Of a DNA stretch of 64,000 nt, positions 1 through 9,237 are shown piece by piece. The stretch spans positions 868,001-932,000 of the forward strand of contig NZ_JAAQYM010000002.1 of assembly GCF_012986595.1 (NCBI RefSeq), given 5' to 3'. A model generated the notes under the pieces. It made no database searches, was not told the origin of the DNA, and saw nothing but the letters and a program-made list of their open reading frames with translations. The position numbers and the translations under genes were made by a program. Source of the DNA: Pseudomonas koreensis. GTDB taxonomy: Bacteria > Pseudomonadota > Gammaproteobacteria > Pseudomonadales > Pseudomonadaceae. The stretch's first letter is position 1; every line of letters begins with the position of its first letter.

Positions 1-1400
1 GAGGCCGAAGGCGCCGGCAGAAAGCGGCTCAGATGACTGGACAACTCTTCAGCCGCATCGAGCTGACAAGCCAGCCCCAGCGCCCAGCTGTACAGCACGA
101 TCAAGCGTGGCGTGCTGATCAGCAGGCTGTCGGGCAAGTCCATTTTCCAGCGCAGCAGCATGCCGACATTCTGCTCGGCGAGCAGTTGTTCCTCGGACAG
201 GTTCTGCACCAGATTCGCCGCCACATCCAGATGCCCGGCACGCAAGGCCTGCTCCACCGCTTCGTCCAGCAACCCCTGGGCATTGAACCAGCGGCAGGCG
301 CGCAGGTGTAAGGTGGCCGCCGGCACCAGCGTCTGCGTGACGGGTCGGCTGCGCAGCAAATCGGAAAACAGATGGTGGTAGCGATACCAGTGACCGTGTT
401 CGTCCAACGGCACCAGAAACACTTGATGCGCCAACAGAAAACGCAGGATTTCGCCGCTGTCGTGGGCTTCGCGCACCGCATCGCACAGCTCGCTGCAAAA
501 GCGCTCTTGAGGGGCGGTGTCGTAGAGAAATGACTGCACCTCGGCCGGCAGGCAATCGATGACTTCTTCCAGCAGGTAATCGCGAATCAGCCCTTCCCCG
601 CCGTTCAGCGCCGGAGGCAACGCCGCCTCGCTGCCGGCCTCGGAGACCGCGAGCAACCAGAAACGCAGCCCGGCGACCCAGCCCTCACTGCGCTGGATCA
701 GGTTTTCCAGGGCCTCGCCGCGCAATGAACTGCTGTGTCGATCAAGCAGCGTCAGGGCTTCATCGTGGGTCAGGCGCAGATCCTGTTCATGCAGTTCGAG
801 CAACTGCCGCGACAGGCGCAGGCGCGCCAGATGCCAGTCCGGGCGCTGACGACTGGTGACCATGACCAGCAAGCCATCGGGCAAATGATTGAGGAAAAAC
901 TGCAGGCAGCGGTCAAGCACCGGGCCTTGGGCGAGATGGTAATCATCGAGCACCAGCAACAACGGCGCCGTGGGTTGCAGTTGCAGGGCCAGTTCATCGA
1001 GCAAGCCGTCGAGCCATTCTTCGAAGGCGAACGGCTGATGACGCTGACGCATCTTCAACAGGCCAAGCGCGCGGCTGCCCAGATCCGGAAAGTAATCCTG
1101 CAGCCCCTCCAGCAACCGCTCGAGAAACCGCCCCGGATCGTTATCCCGCGGGCTCAGGCCCAGCCACAGACTTTGCCAGTGCGCCGGCAGGCTCTGGCAG
1201 AACTCCACCGCCAGCGAACTCTTGCCGAAACCCGCCGGGGCGCAGACCAGCAACAGGCGTCCACCGAGCCCGGCGCTCAGGCGTTCACACAGGCGCGGTC
1301 GCAATACGTAACCCTCGGGCAACGGCGGGCGAAAAAAACGCCCGTCCAGTGTCGCGACAGCAACGCTTGCAGGACCCGGAAGCGGGGACAGATCAGTCAT
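1..1400 (-). CDS. MalT-like LuxR-family ATP-dependent regulator, 3' end outside window
   Basis: The frame is open from an ATG at 1400 to the left edge (about 466 residues visible) and is the N-terminal part of a large LuxR-type (LAL/MalT) transcription regulator. A P-loop (APAGFGKSS, about residues 54-62) and a Walker B-like LLLVLDDYH (about 147-155) mark the ATPase; the following sequence (winged-helix and early helical repeats, for example EGWVAGLRFWLLA and YRYHHLFSDLLR) matches MalT-type proteins. The C-terminal LuxR helix-turn-helix expected at about residue 800-900 lies outside the window. It is transcribed in the same direction as, and just downstream of, the DUF1302-DUF1329 pair, and a similar regulator sits beside the same genes in P. 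putida (from memory), so control of that pair is a reasonable inference. The start follows an AAGAG ribosome site. Confidence 0.9.
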   Translation of the reverse strand, partial: MTDLSPLPGPASVAVATLDGRFFRPPLPEGYVLRPRLCERLSAGLGGRLLLVCAPAGFGKSSLAVEFCQSLPAHWQSLWLGLSPRDNDPGRFLERLLEGLQDYFPDLGSRALGLLKMRQRHQPFAFEEWLDGLLDELALQLQPTAPLLLVLDDYHLAQGPVLDRCLQFFLNHLPDGLLVMVTSRQRPDWHLARLRLSRQLLELHEQDLRLTHDEALTLLDRHSSSLRGEALENLIQRSEGWVAGLRFWLLAVSEAGSEAALPPALNGGEGLIRDYLLEEVIDCLPAEVQSFLYDTAPQERFCSELCDAVREAHDSGEILRFLLAHQVFLVPLDEHGHWYRYHHLFSDLLRSRPVTQTLVPAATLHLRACRWFNAQGLLDEAVEQALRAGHLDVAANLVQNLSEEQLLAEQNVGMLLRWKMDLPDSLLISTPRLIVLYSWALGLACQLDAAEELSSHLSRFLPAPSA

Positions 1401-1589
1401 GGCCGGCTCTTGTTTGTAGGGCTATTGGCGGCGTAGCAGATGTCCGCAGACTAGCGGTAAACGTAGAGGGTTTGAAGGTTATTGCTACAAATGACTACAA
1501 AAAGACTACAACCAAAGGTGTCAGACGCCGTGATCGAGCCAGCACAAGCTTACGCCCTCCTTCGGCAGCGCCTACAAAATCAAAGCAAA

Positions 1590-1622
1590 AAAAAGCCCCG
1601 AACCAGTCGGGGCGTTTTTTCG
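1590..1622 (-). terminator. rho-independent terminator after the DUF1329 gene
   Basis: GCCCCG / CGGGGC arms (1595-1600 and 1608-1613) are flanked by an A-run on the left and a T-run on the right, so the hairpin works on both strands. It lies 23 bases past the DUF1329 stop codon and separates that gene from the LuxR-type gene. Confidence 0.85.
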
Positions 1623-1645
1623 AGGATGCGGCCTCGGGTCAAAGC

Positions 1646-3010
1646 TTAGCGGATACCGTCCTGGCCCAGGTTGCCTGGCTGGAATTCGCTCTTGGTAGCA
1701 GAGAAGCCGAAGTCATACGCCTGCTTCTCTTCGTTCTTCATGCCCAGTGCCAGGTAGCGACCCGATTGCAGGTCATACAGGGTTTCCAGCGCATACCACG
1801 GCACTTGCTTGTCGTAGTAGTCCTCGGCATGCGCCTCGGCCACACGCCACAGCTGACCGCGACCGTCGTAATGGTCGATGACCGCTGCCTGCCAGGTGTC
1901 TTCGTCGATGTAGAAGTCACGTTTGGCATAGATATGGCGCTGACCCGGTTTCAGGGTGGCCACCACGTGCCAGACACGACGCAGCTCGTAACGGGTCAGG
2001 TCCTGGTTGATATGACCGGCCTTGATGATGTCGGCGTACTTCAGAGTCGGCGAATCAATCTTGTAGCTGTTGTTGGCAATGTACATCTCTTTCTTGCCTT
2101 CAAGCTTCCAGTCGTAACGATCCGGTGCACCGTTGTACATGTCCAGGTTGTCGGAGGTCCGCAGACCGTCCGCCGCAGTGCCCGGACCGTCATAGGACAC
2201 TTGCGGTGCCTGACGCACACGGCGCTGGCCGGTGGCGTAAACCCACGCCTTGCGTGGCTCCTTCACCTGGTCGAGGGTTTCATGCACCAGCAGCACGGTA
2301 CCGGCCAGACGTGCCGGCGCGGTCACTTTCTGCTTGAAGTAGAACAGGATGTTGCCCGGGTTCGCCGGATCGTAGTCCTTCATCTTGTCGCGGAACACGA
2401 ACTGGTCCTGGAAATACACCAGGCTGAACGAGCCGTTGGTCTGCGGCGTCGCCTGGGTCACCAGACGGGTCACGCTGCCACCGCGATAGCGCGTGATGTG
2501 GTTCCAGATGACTTCCAGACCGTCTTTCGGGATCGGGAACGGGATGGCGGTCTGGAAGTTTTCCAGGCCGTTACCACCGGCCACCAGTGTGGTAGTCGTT
2601 GCGTTTTTCTTGATGGCGGCGAACACGTCATCCGGCACGGTGGCACCGCGATGGGACGGATAGACCGGCATCTTGAAGGTATCCGGGTAACGCTTGAACA
2701 TCGCGTACTGGCCCGGCGCAAGCTTGTCCTTGTACTGGTCGACGTTCTGCGCGGTGATGGTGAACAGCGGTTTCTCACTGCCGTACGGATCGGACAGGAA
2801 GCCTTTGCTGTCGACGGTGCCGGCATTTTTCGCCAGCGGTTTCCAGGCCGGGATCGAACCGTCGGCATTACCCGCCATCTCGGCGCCCATCGGGGTCAGG
2901 CTCTTGCCCAGCTTGTCGGCTTCGGCGGCGGGAACGGCCGCCATCACGCTGGTTGCCAGCAGCGACAATCCCAGAACACCGGCGTGGAACAGACTCTTTG
3001 TTATTTTCAT
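1646..3010 (-). CDS. DUF1329 envelope protein (LolB-like fold family)
   Basis: The 454-residue protein starts with a clear Sec signal peptide (MKITKSLFHAGVLGLSL then ATSVMA) and is therefore exported; no lipobox is seen. It is a full-length DUF1329 protein, a family predicted to have a LolA/LolB-like fold and almost always encoded beside DUF1302 outer-membrane proteins, as here (29 bases downstream of DUF1302, same strand, so one operon). The biochemical role is not established. From memory, fitness work in pseudomonads links such pairs to handling of hydrophobic or esterified substrates at the cell surface; that is context rather than proof. A terminator follows at 1590-1622. Confidence 0.9.
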   Translation of the reverse strand: MKITKSLFHAGVLGLSLLATSVMAAVPAAEADKLGKSLTPMGAEMAGNADGSIPAWKPLAKNAGTVDSKGFLSDPYGSEKPLFTITAQNVDQYKDKLAPGQYAMFKRYPDTFKMPVYPSHRGATVPDDVFAAIKKNATTTTLVAGGNGLENFQTAIPFPIPKDGLEVIWNHITRYRGGSVTRLVTQATPQTNGSFSLVYFQDQFVFRDKMKDYDPANPGNILFYFKQKVTAPARLAGTVLLVHETLDQVKEPRKAWVYATGQRRVRQAPQVSYDGPGTAADGLRTSDNLDMYNGAPDRYDWKLEGKKEMYIANNSYKIDSPTLKYADIIKAGHINQDLTRYELRRVWHVVATLKPGQRHIYAKRDFYIDEDTWQAAVIDHYDGRGQLWRVAEAHAEDYYDKQVPWYALETLYDLQSGRYLALGMKNEEKQAYDFGFSATKSEFQPGNLGQDGIR

Positions 3011-3039
3011 ATGTATGTTCGTCCTGAAAAAAACTGTGC

Positions 3040-4929
3040 TTAGAAGTTCACGCCAACACTGAGGGCCACGAAGTCACGGTCATCCACGGTCGAGTAGTCG
3101 CCACCAAAGAAGTTGGTGTAGGCCACACTCGCCGTGTAGGTGTTCTGGTATTCGGCATCCAGACCCAGGCTGATGGCCTTGCGACCTTCCTCGAAGTTGC
3201 CGCCAGGACCTGGCGAGTAACCTTTCACGTCATGCGACCAGGCCACGTTCGGCTTGAGGTTCACACCGGCGAACACGTCGCTGTAATCCCAGATCGCACG
3301 AGCGCGATAGCCCCACGAGGTGGCGGTGGTGAAACCGTCGTTGTTGCAGTTGCTGGAGACGTTATCCCGCGAAGCCCCGGCTCCGGCACCGTTGATGGTG
3401 GAGGTGTTGAGGATCTGCGAGCAGGTGTTGAGGCCACCGGTCGACGGCAACTCACCCGGGCCGAACACTGGATCGCGGCCATAGCGAGCTTCGGATTTGC
3501 TTTCCAGACCACCGACGTGGGTCACACCGACTTCACCCACCAGGGTCAGACGGTTGGCGCCCATCACCTGATCGAAGAAGTGCGTCAGGGTGGTTTGCAG
3601 TTGGGTGATCTCTTTACGGTTGTAACCGTGCAGGTCCTGGCCCGGCACGCCGTTGAGGATCGACGCATTGGTCAACGCGCCACCCAGCGGACGCACGCCG
3701 GCGAACAGGATGTCGGTGGAGTTCAACTGCACCGGCGCGTTCGGCCGGTAGCTGACCTCACCGCTCCACGCCGTACCGGTAGGCAGGGTGGTGGAGAAGC
3801 TCAAGCCGTACAGGCGGATGTCTTCAGGGTATTCGATGAAGTAGTTCGAGTTACCCGCCACCACCAATGGCCCCAGTGCCTGGAACGGACCGGGCAATGC
3901 CGCCACGCCGTTATAGATCCGCTGTGGCGCACCGGTCGCGCTGAAGATCGGCGCACGACTGTGGTAGTTCATGAAGTAGGCACCGAACTCGGTGGCCAGC
4001 GGGTCGAACATGTACTTGGCAGAAACACCCCACTGCCCGCTGTCACGCGCGTTGCGGTTAGGCGAACGGCGCACCAGCACACCTTCATCGTTGACGTCGA
4101 CGCCAGCGCCAGCCAACGGGCCGAGTGCGATGGCCGGAATGGTCGAACGCTTGTTCAGTACGCGCAGGTTGTCGTCGCAACCGGTGGTGACGATGTCCGG
4201 CTGCGAGAAGAACGTGCCGCAGTTGTCGGTCACGGTCTTCTGCCAGTCGATCTGATAGAACGCTTCAGCCGAGAGGTTTTCGGTGAGGCTCTGGGACACG
4301 TAGAACATGTTGACCGGGATCAGGCCTTCCTTGATCTCGGCACCCGGACGGCGGAACGCGGACACGTCGATCGGGTTGATCGAGTTGATGCCGCCGCCGA
4401 TGAAGGTGCTTTCACCCCAGTTCACCACCTGCTTGCCCAGACGCACCGAACCTGGCTCATCGGCAATCGAGTAGTTGTGGTAAACGAAGGCGTCGAGGAT
4501 CTGCCCGCCGGAAGAACGCGCCGCGACATCGCGGTTGTGGTTGCTGACGTCCTTGTATTCCAGGTCCTGGTTCTGCAGCGCGAAGTCGTACCAGTATTTG
4601 CCCCGGACGAAGACCCCGGTGTCGCCGTATTTCAGTTCGAGATCATGGATGCCCTTGAAGATCTTCGAGAAGGCTTGCCCGCTCTTGAAGTTCAGGTGGC
4701 CGTTGTCGGAGGTCTGGGACAGGCCCTTGCCGCCGTTGTTGACACCAATAAGGTCCTTGTTCGGCTGCTGGGTCGAAATACTCATGCCCAGGGAGAGCGA
4801 GGAGTCGAACTGACCTTCGATTTCACCGACGTTGAAACTGACGCCGAATGCGGGCCCGGCGAGCGTAGAGGCAAGACTGACGGCCAGAGGCAGTTTAGCC
4901 CGGCGCCAGAACTGGTTTACTGATGTCAT
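3040..4929 (-). CDS. DUF1302 outer-membrane beta-barrel protein
   Basis: The 629-residue protein has a signal peptide (MTSVNQFWRRAKLPLAVSLA, cleavage near AFG) and the DUF1302 pattern: many short amphipathic strands, Gly/Asn/Asp-rich loops and a C-terminal Phe (SVGVNF) typical of BamA-inserted barrels. The ATG at 4929 is preferred over an in-frame start 34 codons upstream because GGAG precedes it at good spacing and the signal peptide begins there. It heads a two-gene operon with the DUF1329 gene and lies near an acyl-CoA ligase and a MalT-like regulator. A role as a porin-like channel for a hydrophobic compound is an inference from fold and neighbours. Confidence 0.9.
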   Translation of the reverse strand: MTSVNQFWRRAKLPLAVSLASTLAGPAFGVSFNVGEIEGQFDSSLSLGMSISTQQPNKDLIGVNNGGKGLSQTSDNGHLNFKSGQAFSKIFKGIHDLELKYGDTGVFVRGKYWYDFALQNQDLEYKDVSNHNRDVAARSSGGQILDAFVYHNYSIADEPGSVRLGKQVVNWGESTFIGGGINSINPIDVSAFRRPGAEIKEGLIPVNMFYVSQSLTENLSAEAFYQIDWQKTVTDNCGTFFSQPDIVTTGCDDNLRVLNKRSTIPAIALGPLAGAGVDVNDEGVLVRRSPNRNARDSGQWGVSAKYMFDPLATEFGAYFMNYHSRAPIFSATGAPQRIYNGVAALPGPFQALGPLVVAGNSNYFIEYPEDIRLYGLSFSTTLPTGTAWSGEVSYRPNAPVQLNSTDILFAGVRPLGGALTNASILNGVPGQDLHGYNRKEITQLQTTLTHFFDQVMGANRLTLVGEVGVTHVGGLESKSEARYGRDPVFGPGELPSTGGLNTCSQILNTSTINGAGAGASRDNVSSNCNNDGFTTATSWGYRARAIWDYSDVFAGVNLKPNVAWSHDVKGYSPGPGGNFEEGRKAISLGLDAEYQNTYTASVAYTNFFGGDYSTVDDRDFVALSVGVNF

Positions 4930-5265
4930 CGACGCTACTCCATGTGCATTATTGTTATGGCAGTGAGTACTTTTAAAAACGCCTGGAAGACCGGGAGCCA
5001 GTAGCCGCCCGACGTCACTCCAAAATTGCATCGCCCCGTTTGTGCGTGTGCCCCGTTCTTAAAAATCCTTGAGCGGACTATAGCCAGCAGGTGCTACTGC
5101 TTGATCCCTCTAAAGTGTGATTTGCAGCTGCCGGCCACTCTGGAACAGTCCTTTCGCCAGTCCGACACATGTCGGCACGGCAAGGATGGCTGAAAATTCG
5201 GATTTAACAAGCCAAGCGCTTGCTTGGTGGGTCTGGCGCGCCGTTTTCGGCGCGCCAGCAGACGC
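4930..5265. other. intergenic region: DUF1302 promoter side and 3' end of the acyl-CoA ligase gene
   Basis: No coding frame here has a ribosome site or a recognisable product. The right end (5234-5257) is a perfect 10+10 inverted repeat of GGCGCGCC type with a four-T loop just beyond the acyl-CoA ligase stop codon. The left part must hold the promoter of the DUF1302-DUF1329 operon, but no confident -35/-10 pair was identified. Confidence 0.6.
5234..5257 (-). terminator. perfect GC-rich inverted repeat downstream of the acyl-CoA ligase
   Basis: TGGCGCGCCG and its exact complement are separated by TTTT. The hairpin lies 9 bases past the ligase stop, as a terminator should, but no U-run follows it on the leftward transcript, so termination may be weak or the structure may protect the 3' end. 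Confidence 0.55.
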
Positions 5266-6948
5266 TCAGAGCGTCGAGAGGAAGGTGCTGTTGTTGGCCT
5301 GCCATTCGGTGATGTCGAGGCGGATGCGCTTCTTGTCGAGCTTGCCGACACTGGTCTTGGGAATTTCCGTAACAAGGGCGATCTGGCTCGGAATCGCCCA
5401 CTTGCTCAGGTGGCCCAATTCCACGAATGGCTTGAGGTGTTCCTTGAGCTCGCGGGCACCGATCTCGTGCCCTTCGCGGATCACCAGCAACGCAAACGGC
5501 CGCTCGCCCCACTGCGGATCGGCAATCCCCACCACTGCTACTTCACGTACCGCGACGTGACGGCTGATCAGGTCTTCGAGGTCCAGCGAGGAGATCCATT
5601 CGCCGCCGGTCTTGATCACGTCTTTGATCCGGTCGCGGATATCGATCACGCCCATGCTGTCGAGGGTGGCCACATCGCCGGTGTGCAGCCAGCCGCCGGC
5701 CCACAGTTCGGCGCCCTTCTGCGGTTCGTTGAAATAACCTTCGGTGAGCCACGGCGCGCGCAGCACCAGTTCGCCCTGGGTTTCGCCGTCGGCGGGCAGG
5801 AAGTTGCCTTCGCTGTCGACGATCGCCGCTTCCACCAGCGGCCCCGGCACACCGGCCTTGATCCGGTAAGTGGTGCGCTCGTCTTCGGTGCCGGCCATCA
5901 GTTCGTCGTTCAAATGCGCGCAGGAAACCAGTGGCCCGGTCTCCGACATGCCGTACGCCGCCGTCAGCTGAATGCCCCGCGCCTTGGCGGTTTCATACAG
6001 TGTGCGGTTGAGCGCACTGCCGCCGATGACGATTTTCCAGCCGCCGAAATCGGTGCCCTGCGCGCCCTTGGCGTTGAGCAGCATTTGCAGGATGGTCGGC
6101 ACGCAATGGGAGAACGTGACCTTCTCCTTGCGCCACAGCTCGACCAGCAATTCCGGGTCGTAACGCCCCGGATAAACCTGCTTGAGCCCGAGCATGGTCG
6201 CCACGTACGGCAGCCCCCAGGCATGCACATGGAACATCGGAGTGATCGGCATGTACACGTCGTTGGTGCCGAGCAGGCGCACGCTGTCGATCGCGCCCAT
6301 GATGGTCGACACCCCCATGGTGTGCAGCACCAGTTGCCGATGGGTGAAGTACACACCTTTCGGGTTGCCGGTAGTGCCGGTGGTGTAGAACGTGGTGGCG
6401 ACCGAGTTTTCGTCGAAATCCTGGAAGTCATACTGCGGACTCGCGGCGGCCAGCAGTTGCTCGTACTCGCCGACCAGGTTCGGCAGGTCGGCGGTCTTCT
6501 CTGGCAGATCGGTCAGCAGCAGGGTTTTCTCCACCGTGGTCAGGTGCGGCGCGATGGCCTGGTACAGCCCGACGAACTCACTGTTGACCAGCACGAAGCG
6601 GTCCTCGGCGTGGTTCATGGTGTAGAGGATCTGCTCCGGCGACAGGCGCACGTTGATGGTGTGAATCACCGCGCCGATCATCGGAATGGCGAACATGCAT
6701 TCCAGGTAGCGATGGCTGTCCCAGTCCATCACCGCCACGGTGTCACCCGCCTTCACCCCGGCCGCCGTCAACACGTTGGCCAGCCGCGCCACGCGCTCGA
6801 TCAGGGTCGGATAGCTGTAGCGCAACTGGTCTCGGTAGATGATCTCGCGGGTTTTCTCGTAACGGGCGCCGGACATCAGCAGCCGTTTGATCAGCAATGG
6901 ATACTGGTAGGCCCCATCGGCCGGGGGAATGACGCGAGTCTGCAACAT
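5266..6948 (-). CDS. fatty acyl-CoA ligase (AMP-forming, medium/long chain)
   Basis: This 560-residue ANL-superfamily enzyme adenylates a carboxylic acid with ATP and transfers it to CoA. The AMP-binding signature [10 protein letters not shown] lies at about residues 189-198, the [12 protein letters not shown] hinge motif at about 416-427 and the catalytic C-terminal lysine (TSVGK) at about 536. All key residues are present and the length is normal for fatty-acid ligases. From memory, the P. putida homologue beside the same DUF1302/DUF1329/LuxR genes acts on medium-chain fatty acids, so a medium-chain substrate is the best guess. The gene is separated from DUF1302 by 336 bases and may be its own unit. 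Confidence 0.9.
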   Translation of the reverse strand: MLQTRVIPPADGAYQYPLLIKRLLMSGARYEKTREIIYRDQLRYSYPTLIERVARLANVLTAAGVKAGDTVAVMDWDSHRYLECMFAIPMIGAVIHTINVRLSPEQILYTMNHAEDRFVLVNSEFVGLYQAIAPHLTTVEKTLLLTDLPEKTADLPNLVGEYEQLLAAASPQYDFQDFDENSVATTFYTTGTTGNPKGVYFTHRQLVLHTMGVSTIMGAIDSVRLLGTNDVYMPITPMFHVHAWGLPYVATMLGLKQVYPGRYDPELLVELWRKEKVTFSHCVPTILQMLLNAKGAQGTDFGGWKIVIGGSALNRTLYETAKARGIQLTAAYGMSETGPLVSCAHLNDELMAGTEDERTTYRIKAGVPGPLVEAAIVDSEGNFLPADGETQGELVLRAPWLTEGYFNEPQKGAELWAGGWLHTGDVATLDSMGVIDIRDRIKDVIKTGGEWISSLDLEDLISRHVAVREVAVVGIADPQWGERPFALLVIREGHEIGARELKEHLKPFVELGHLSKWAIPSQIALVTEIPKTSVGKLDKKRIRLDITEWQANNSTFLSTL

Positions 6949-7094
6949 ATGAATCCCTTTTCTGGCTGCACGGTGTTGGCGTAGAGAGCGTAACTCTAGA
7001 GCCGTTATACCCCAGCCAAATCAGCCAAAGGAATGATTTGCACAGCCGTACAAATGCTAGCTTTGCGCCAGCATTTGTCGCTATTCAGCTCCAC

Positions 7095-8279
7095 TCAGGC
7101 GGCTTGTCCTACAGCTGCTTCGGAGGGTGTACGTGGGAAACCTACAGCAGCGAGGAAGGTCAACGCACCAAAACCCGCCAGAATCAGGTAAAGCCCGACG
7201 AAACCATGGCGCGGCTCGACGTAGGCAATCAGCGGAATCGCCGTTGCACTGGCACCGAACGACAGGCAGTAACGCAGGGCGAACACCCGGGATTGCCACT
7301 GCGGTGCAACGAAATTGGCGACCATCGAGTCGTTCACCGTGACCTGGCCGAACACCACGAACATGAACGCCGCACCGAGCACGATCACTGCCCAGCCGTC
7401 GACATAGGCCATGCCGTATAGCAGCGGAGCCTGAAACAGCGTGAGCACCAGAAACGGCCATTTCAGACTGACCCGGTGCAGCACCTGCCCGATGCTCAAC
7501 TGCGCTACCGCGCCGAAGGCATACGCCAGGCTGACCACCACGCCAAGGGTTTGCGGCGAGGCGAACAGGTCATGCAAACGCTCCTGAAACAGCTTCGGAT
7601 AGGTCATGGTGGTGGCGTTGAACACCACACCACCAGTGGCAGTCGCCAGCGCCAGCACAGCGAACACGATGATCATCGAAATCCGCTGACCGGCAGCACG
7701 TTTCAGGGCGGTGTGCGGACGCTGCGGGATCGGCTCTTCACGCACCTGCAAGGCAAAACCGAACCCCAGCACGATCGCCACCACGCCCGGTAACACAAAG
7801 GCCGAGCGCCAGCCCAATTGCGCCACCAGCAACCCGGTGAGCAGTGCCGAAAACGCCACGCCGAGGTTGCCCCACATGCCGTTGATGCCGATTTCCCGGC
7901 CACGGTTCTGCGCATAGGCCACCAGCATCGCGGTCCCCACCGGGTGGTAGATCGCCGCGAAAATGCCGATCAGGGTCAGCCCGATTACCAGCATCGTCGG
8001 GCTGCTGCTCAACCCGGTGAAGATCGCCGAGGCGCCGATGCCAAAGAAAAACACCAGCATCATCTGCCGCCGGCTCCAGTGATCACCCAGCCAGCCGGCC
8101 GGTAGCGAACAGGCACCGAAGGCAATGAAGCCGCCCAGTGACAGACCGATCAGCGCGGCGTAATCGAGGCCAAAGGCCTGGATCATGCCGAGCACGGCGG
8201 CGGGAAAAATCAGCATGAACATGTGATCGATCACATGGGCAGCGTTGACGTAGCGTATGACGTTTCGGGCTTGATTCAT
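7095..8279 (-). CDS. MFS permease
   Basis: The 394-residue protein shows about twelve hydrophobic segments and an MFS motif A-like loop (GWLGDHWSRRQMM, about residues 62-74) after the second helix, so it is a cytoplasmic-membrane secondary transporter. The start is MNQARNVIRYVNAAHVIDHM at 8279; longer in-frame starts run into the divergent regulator and are rejected. It is divergent from an AraC-type regulator only 54 bases away, which is the usual arrangement for a permease controlled by its neighbour. The substrate cannot be told from sequence. Confidence 0.88.
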   Translation of the reverse strand: MNQARNVIRYVNAAHVIDHMFMLIFPAAVLGMIQAFGLDYAALIGLSLGGFIAFGACSLPAGWLGDHWSRRQMMLVFFFGIGASAIFTGLSSSPTMLVIGLTLIGIFAAIYHPVGTAMLVAYAQNRGREIGINGMWGNLGVAFSALLTGLLVAQLGWRSAFVLPGVVAIVLGFGFALQVREEPIPQRPHTALKRAAGQRISMIIVFAVLALATATGGVVFNATTMTYPKLFQERLHDLFASPQTLGVVVSLAYAFGAVAQLSIGQVLHRVSLKWPFLVLTLFQAPLLYGMAYVDGWAVIVLGAAFMFVVFGQVTVNDSMVANFVAPQWQSRVFALRYCLSFGASATAIPLIAYVEPRHGFVGLYLILAGFGALTFLAAVGFPRTPSEAAVGQAA

Positions 8280-8333
8280 GGCAGCACGCTTGGGTGTGTT
8301 GTGGGCGGATTGTGATGAGCGGCCTATGCTAAA

Positions 8334-9143
8334 TTGGCGAAAAAGCGCATATCTGCCATTCAGGTCATCAAACCCGACATGTTGATCAGCCATTTCGAAC
8401 ACGGCCCGGTGAGCGCCTATCCCCGGGATTATCTGGACGGTGCCCACCAACCACTGCACCTGCACCGCGAAGCGCAGTTGCTGTATGCCGTCAGAGGGAT
8501 AATGCGCGTGGTCACCGATCTCGGTGCCTGGGTGATTCCGCCGAGCCGCGCGGTATGGATTCCGCCGGAGGTCGCGCACGAGATTTTCATGTCCGGCGAT
8601 GTGCAGATGCGCTCGCTGTTCATCGCCCCCGAACTGTCACCGGCCAGCCTGCAACAGTGCTGCGTGCTGGCAGTGACGCCGCTGTTGCGCGAGTTGATCC
8701 TGCGCGCCGTGCAGGGTCCACCGCATGCGGACAATCCGTTGATCCAGCAATTGATGCTGGAAGAACTGGCCGGGCTGGAAAACCTGCCGCTGCACATTCC
8801 GATGCCCACTGACCGGCGCCTGCAAAACATCTGCCTGGCCTTGCTGCACACCCCCGATCATCCCAACACCCTGGAAGACTGGGCGCAGCAGGTCGGCGCC
8901 AGCTCGCGCACTCTGGCGCGGCTGTTCCAGCGACAACTGAAGATGAGTTTCAACGCCTGGCGCCAGCAACTGCGCCTGATGGAAGCCCTGCCGCGCCTGC
9001 TCGCCGGGGACAGCGTGCAAAGCGTGGCACAGGATTTGGGTTACGGCAGCGCGCGGGCGTTCAGCGCGATGTTTCGCCGTTTGCTCGGGGACAATCCTCG
9101 GGAATATCTGCATACCCTGAGCAAGCTGAGCGAACTCGTGTAG
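8334..9143 (+). CDS. AraC-family transcriptional regulator
   Basis: An N-terminal cupin-like sensor region (HQPLHLHREAQLLYAVRG ... WVIPPSRAVWIPPEVAH) is followed by two helix-turn-helix units in the last 100 residues (NTLEDWAQQVGASSRTLARL and DSVQSVAQDLGYGSARAFS). This is the pattern of one-component regulators that control a divergent transporter, here the MFS permease. The open frame begins at a TTG (8334, 269 residues); an ATG at 8379 gives 254 residues and may be the true start, as neither has a strong ribosome site. The stop codon lies inside the outer arm of a REP element, so the gene's 3' end abuts that repeat exactly. Confidence 0.9.
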   Translation: MAKKRISAIQVIKPDMLISHFEHGPVSAYPRDYLDGAHQPLHLHREAQLLYAVRGIMRVVTDLGAWVIPPSRAVWIPPEVAHEIFMSGDVQMRSLFIAPELSPASLQQCCVLAVTPLLRELILRAVQGPPHADNPLIQQLMLEELAGLENLPLHIPMPTDRRLQNICLALLHTPDHPNTLEDWAQQVGASSRTLARLFQRQLKMSFNAWRQQLRLMEALPRLLAGDSVQSVAQDLGYGSARAFSAMFRRLLGDNPREYLHTLSKLSELV

Positions 9144-9225
9144 GAGCTGTCGAGTGAAACGAGGCTGCGATCTTTTAATCCTCAAAGACAAGATCAAAAG
9201 ATCGCAGCCTGCGGCAGCTCCTACA
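9139..9225. repeat. REPIN-like REP pair, type A (variant arm)
   Basis: Two inverted REP arms: TGTAGGAGCTG...CTGCGATCTTTT on the left and its partner ending GCGGCAGCTCCTACA on the right, with a short AT-rich spacer. The left arm carries the variant core GTCGAGTGAAACGAGG instead of the common CCGCAGG. The AraC stop codon (TAG) is part of the left arm. Confidence 0.85.
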
Positions 9226-9237
9226 AGTGAGTGTTGG

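Noticed and set aside
1349..4923. Long rightward open frames opposite DUF1329 and DUF1302
   Set aside because: The leftward genes have signal peptides, family motifs and ribosome sites; the opposite frames have none and are shadows.
7095..8579. Longer N-terminal form of the MFS permease starting at 8579
   Set aside because: It would overlap the whole 5' part of the divergent AraC gene; the transporter's natural N-terminus is at 8279.
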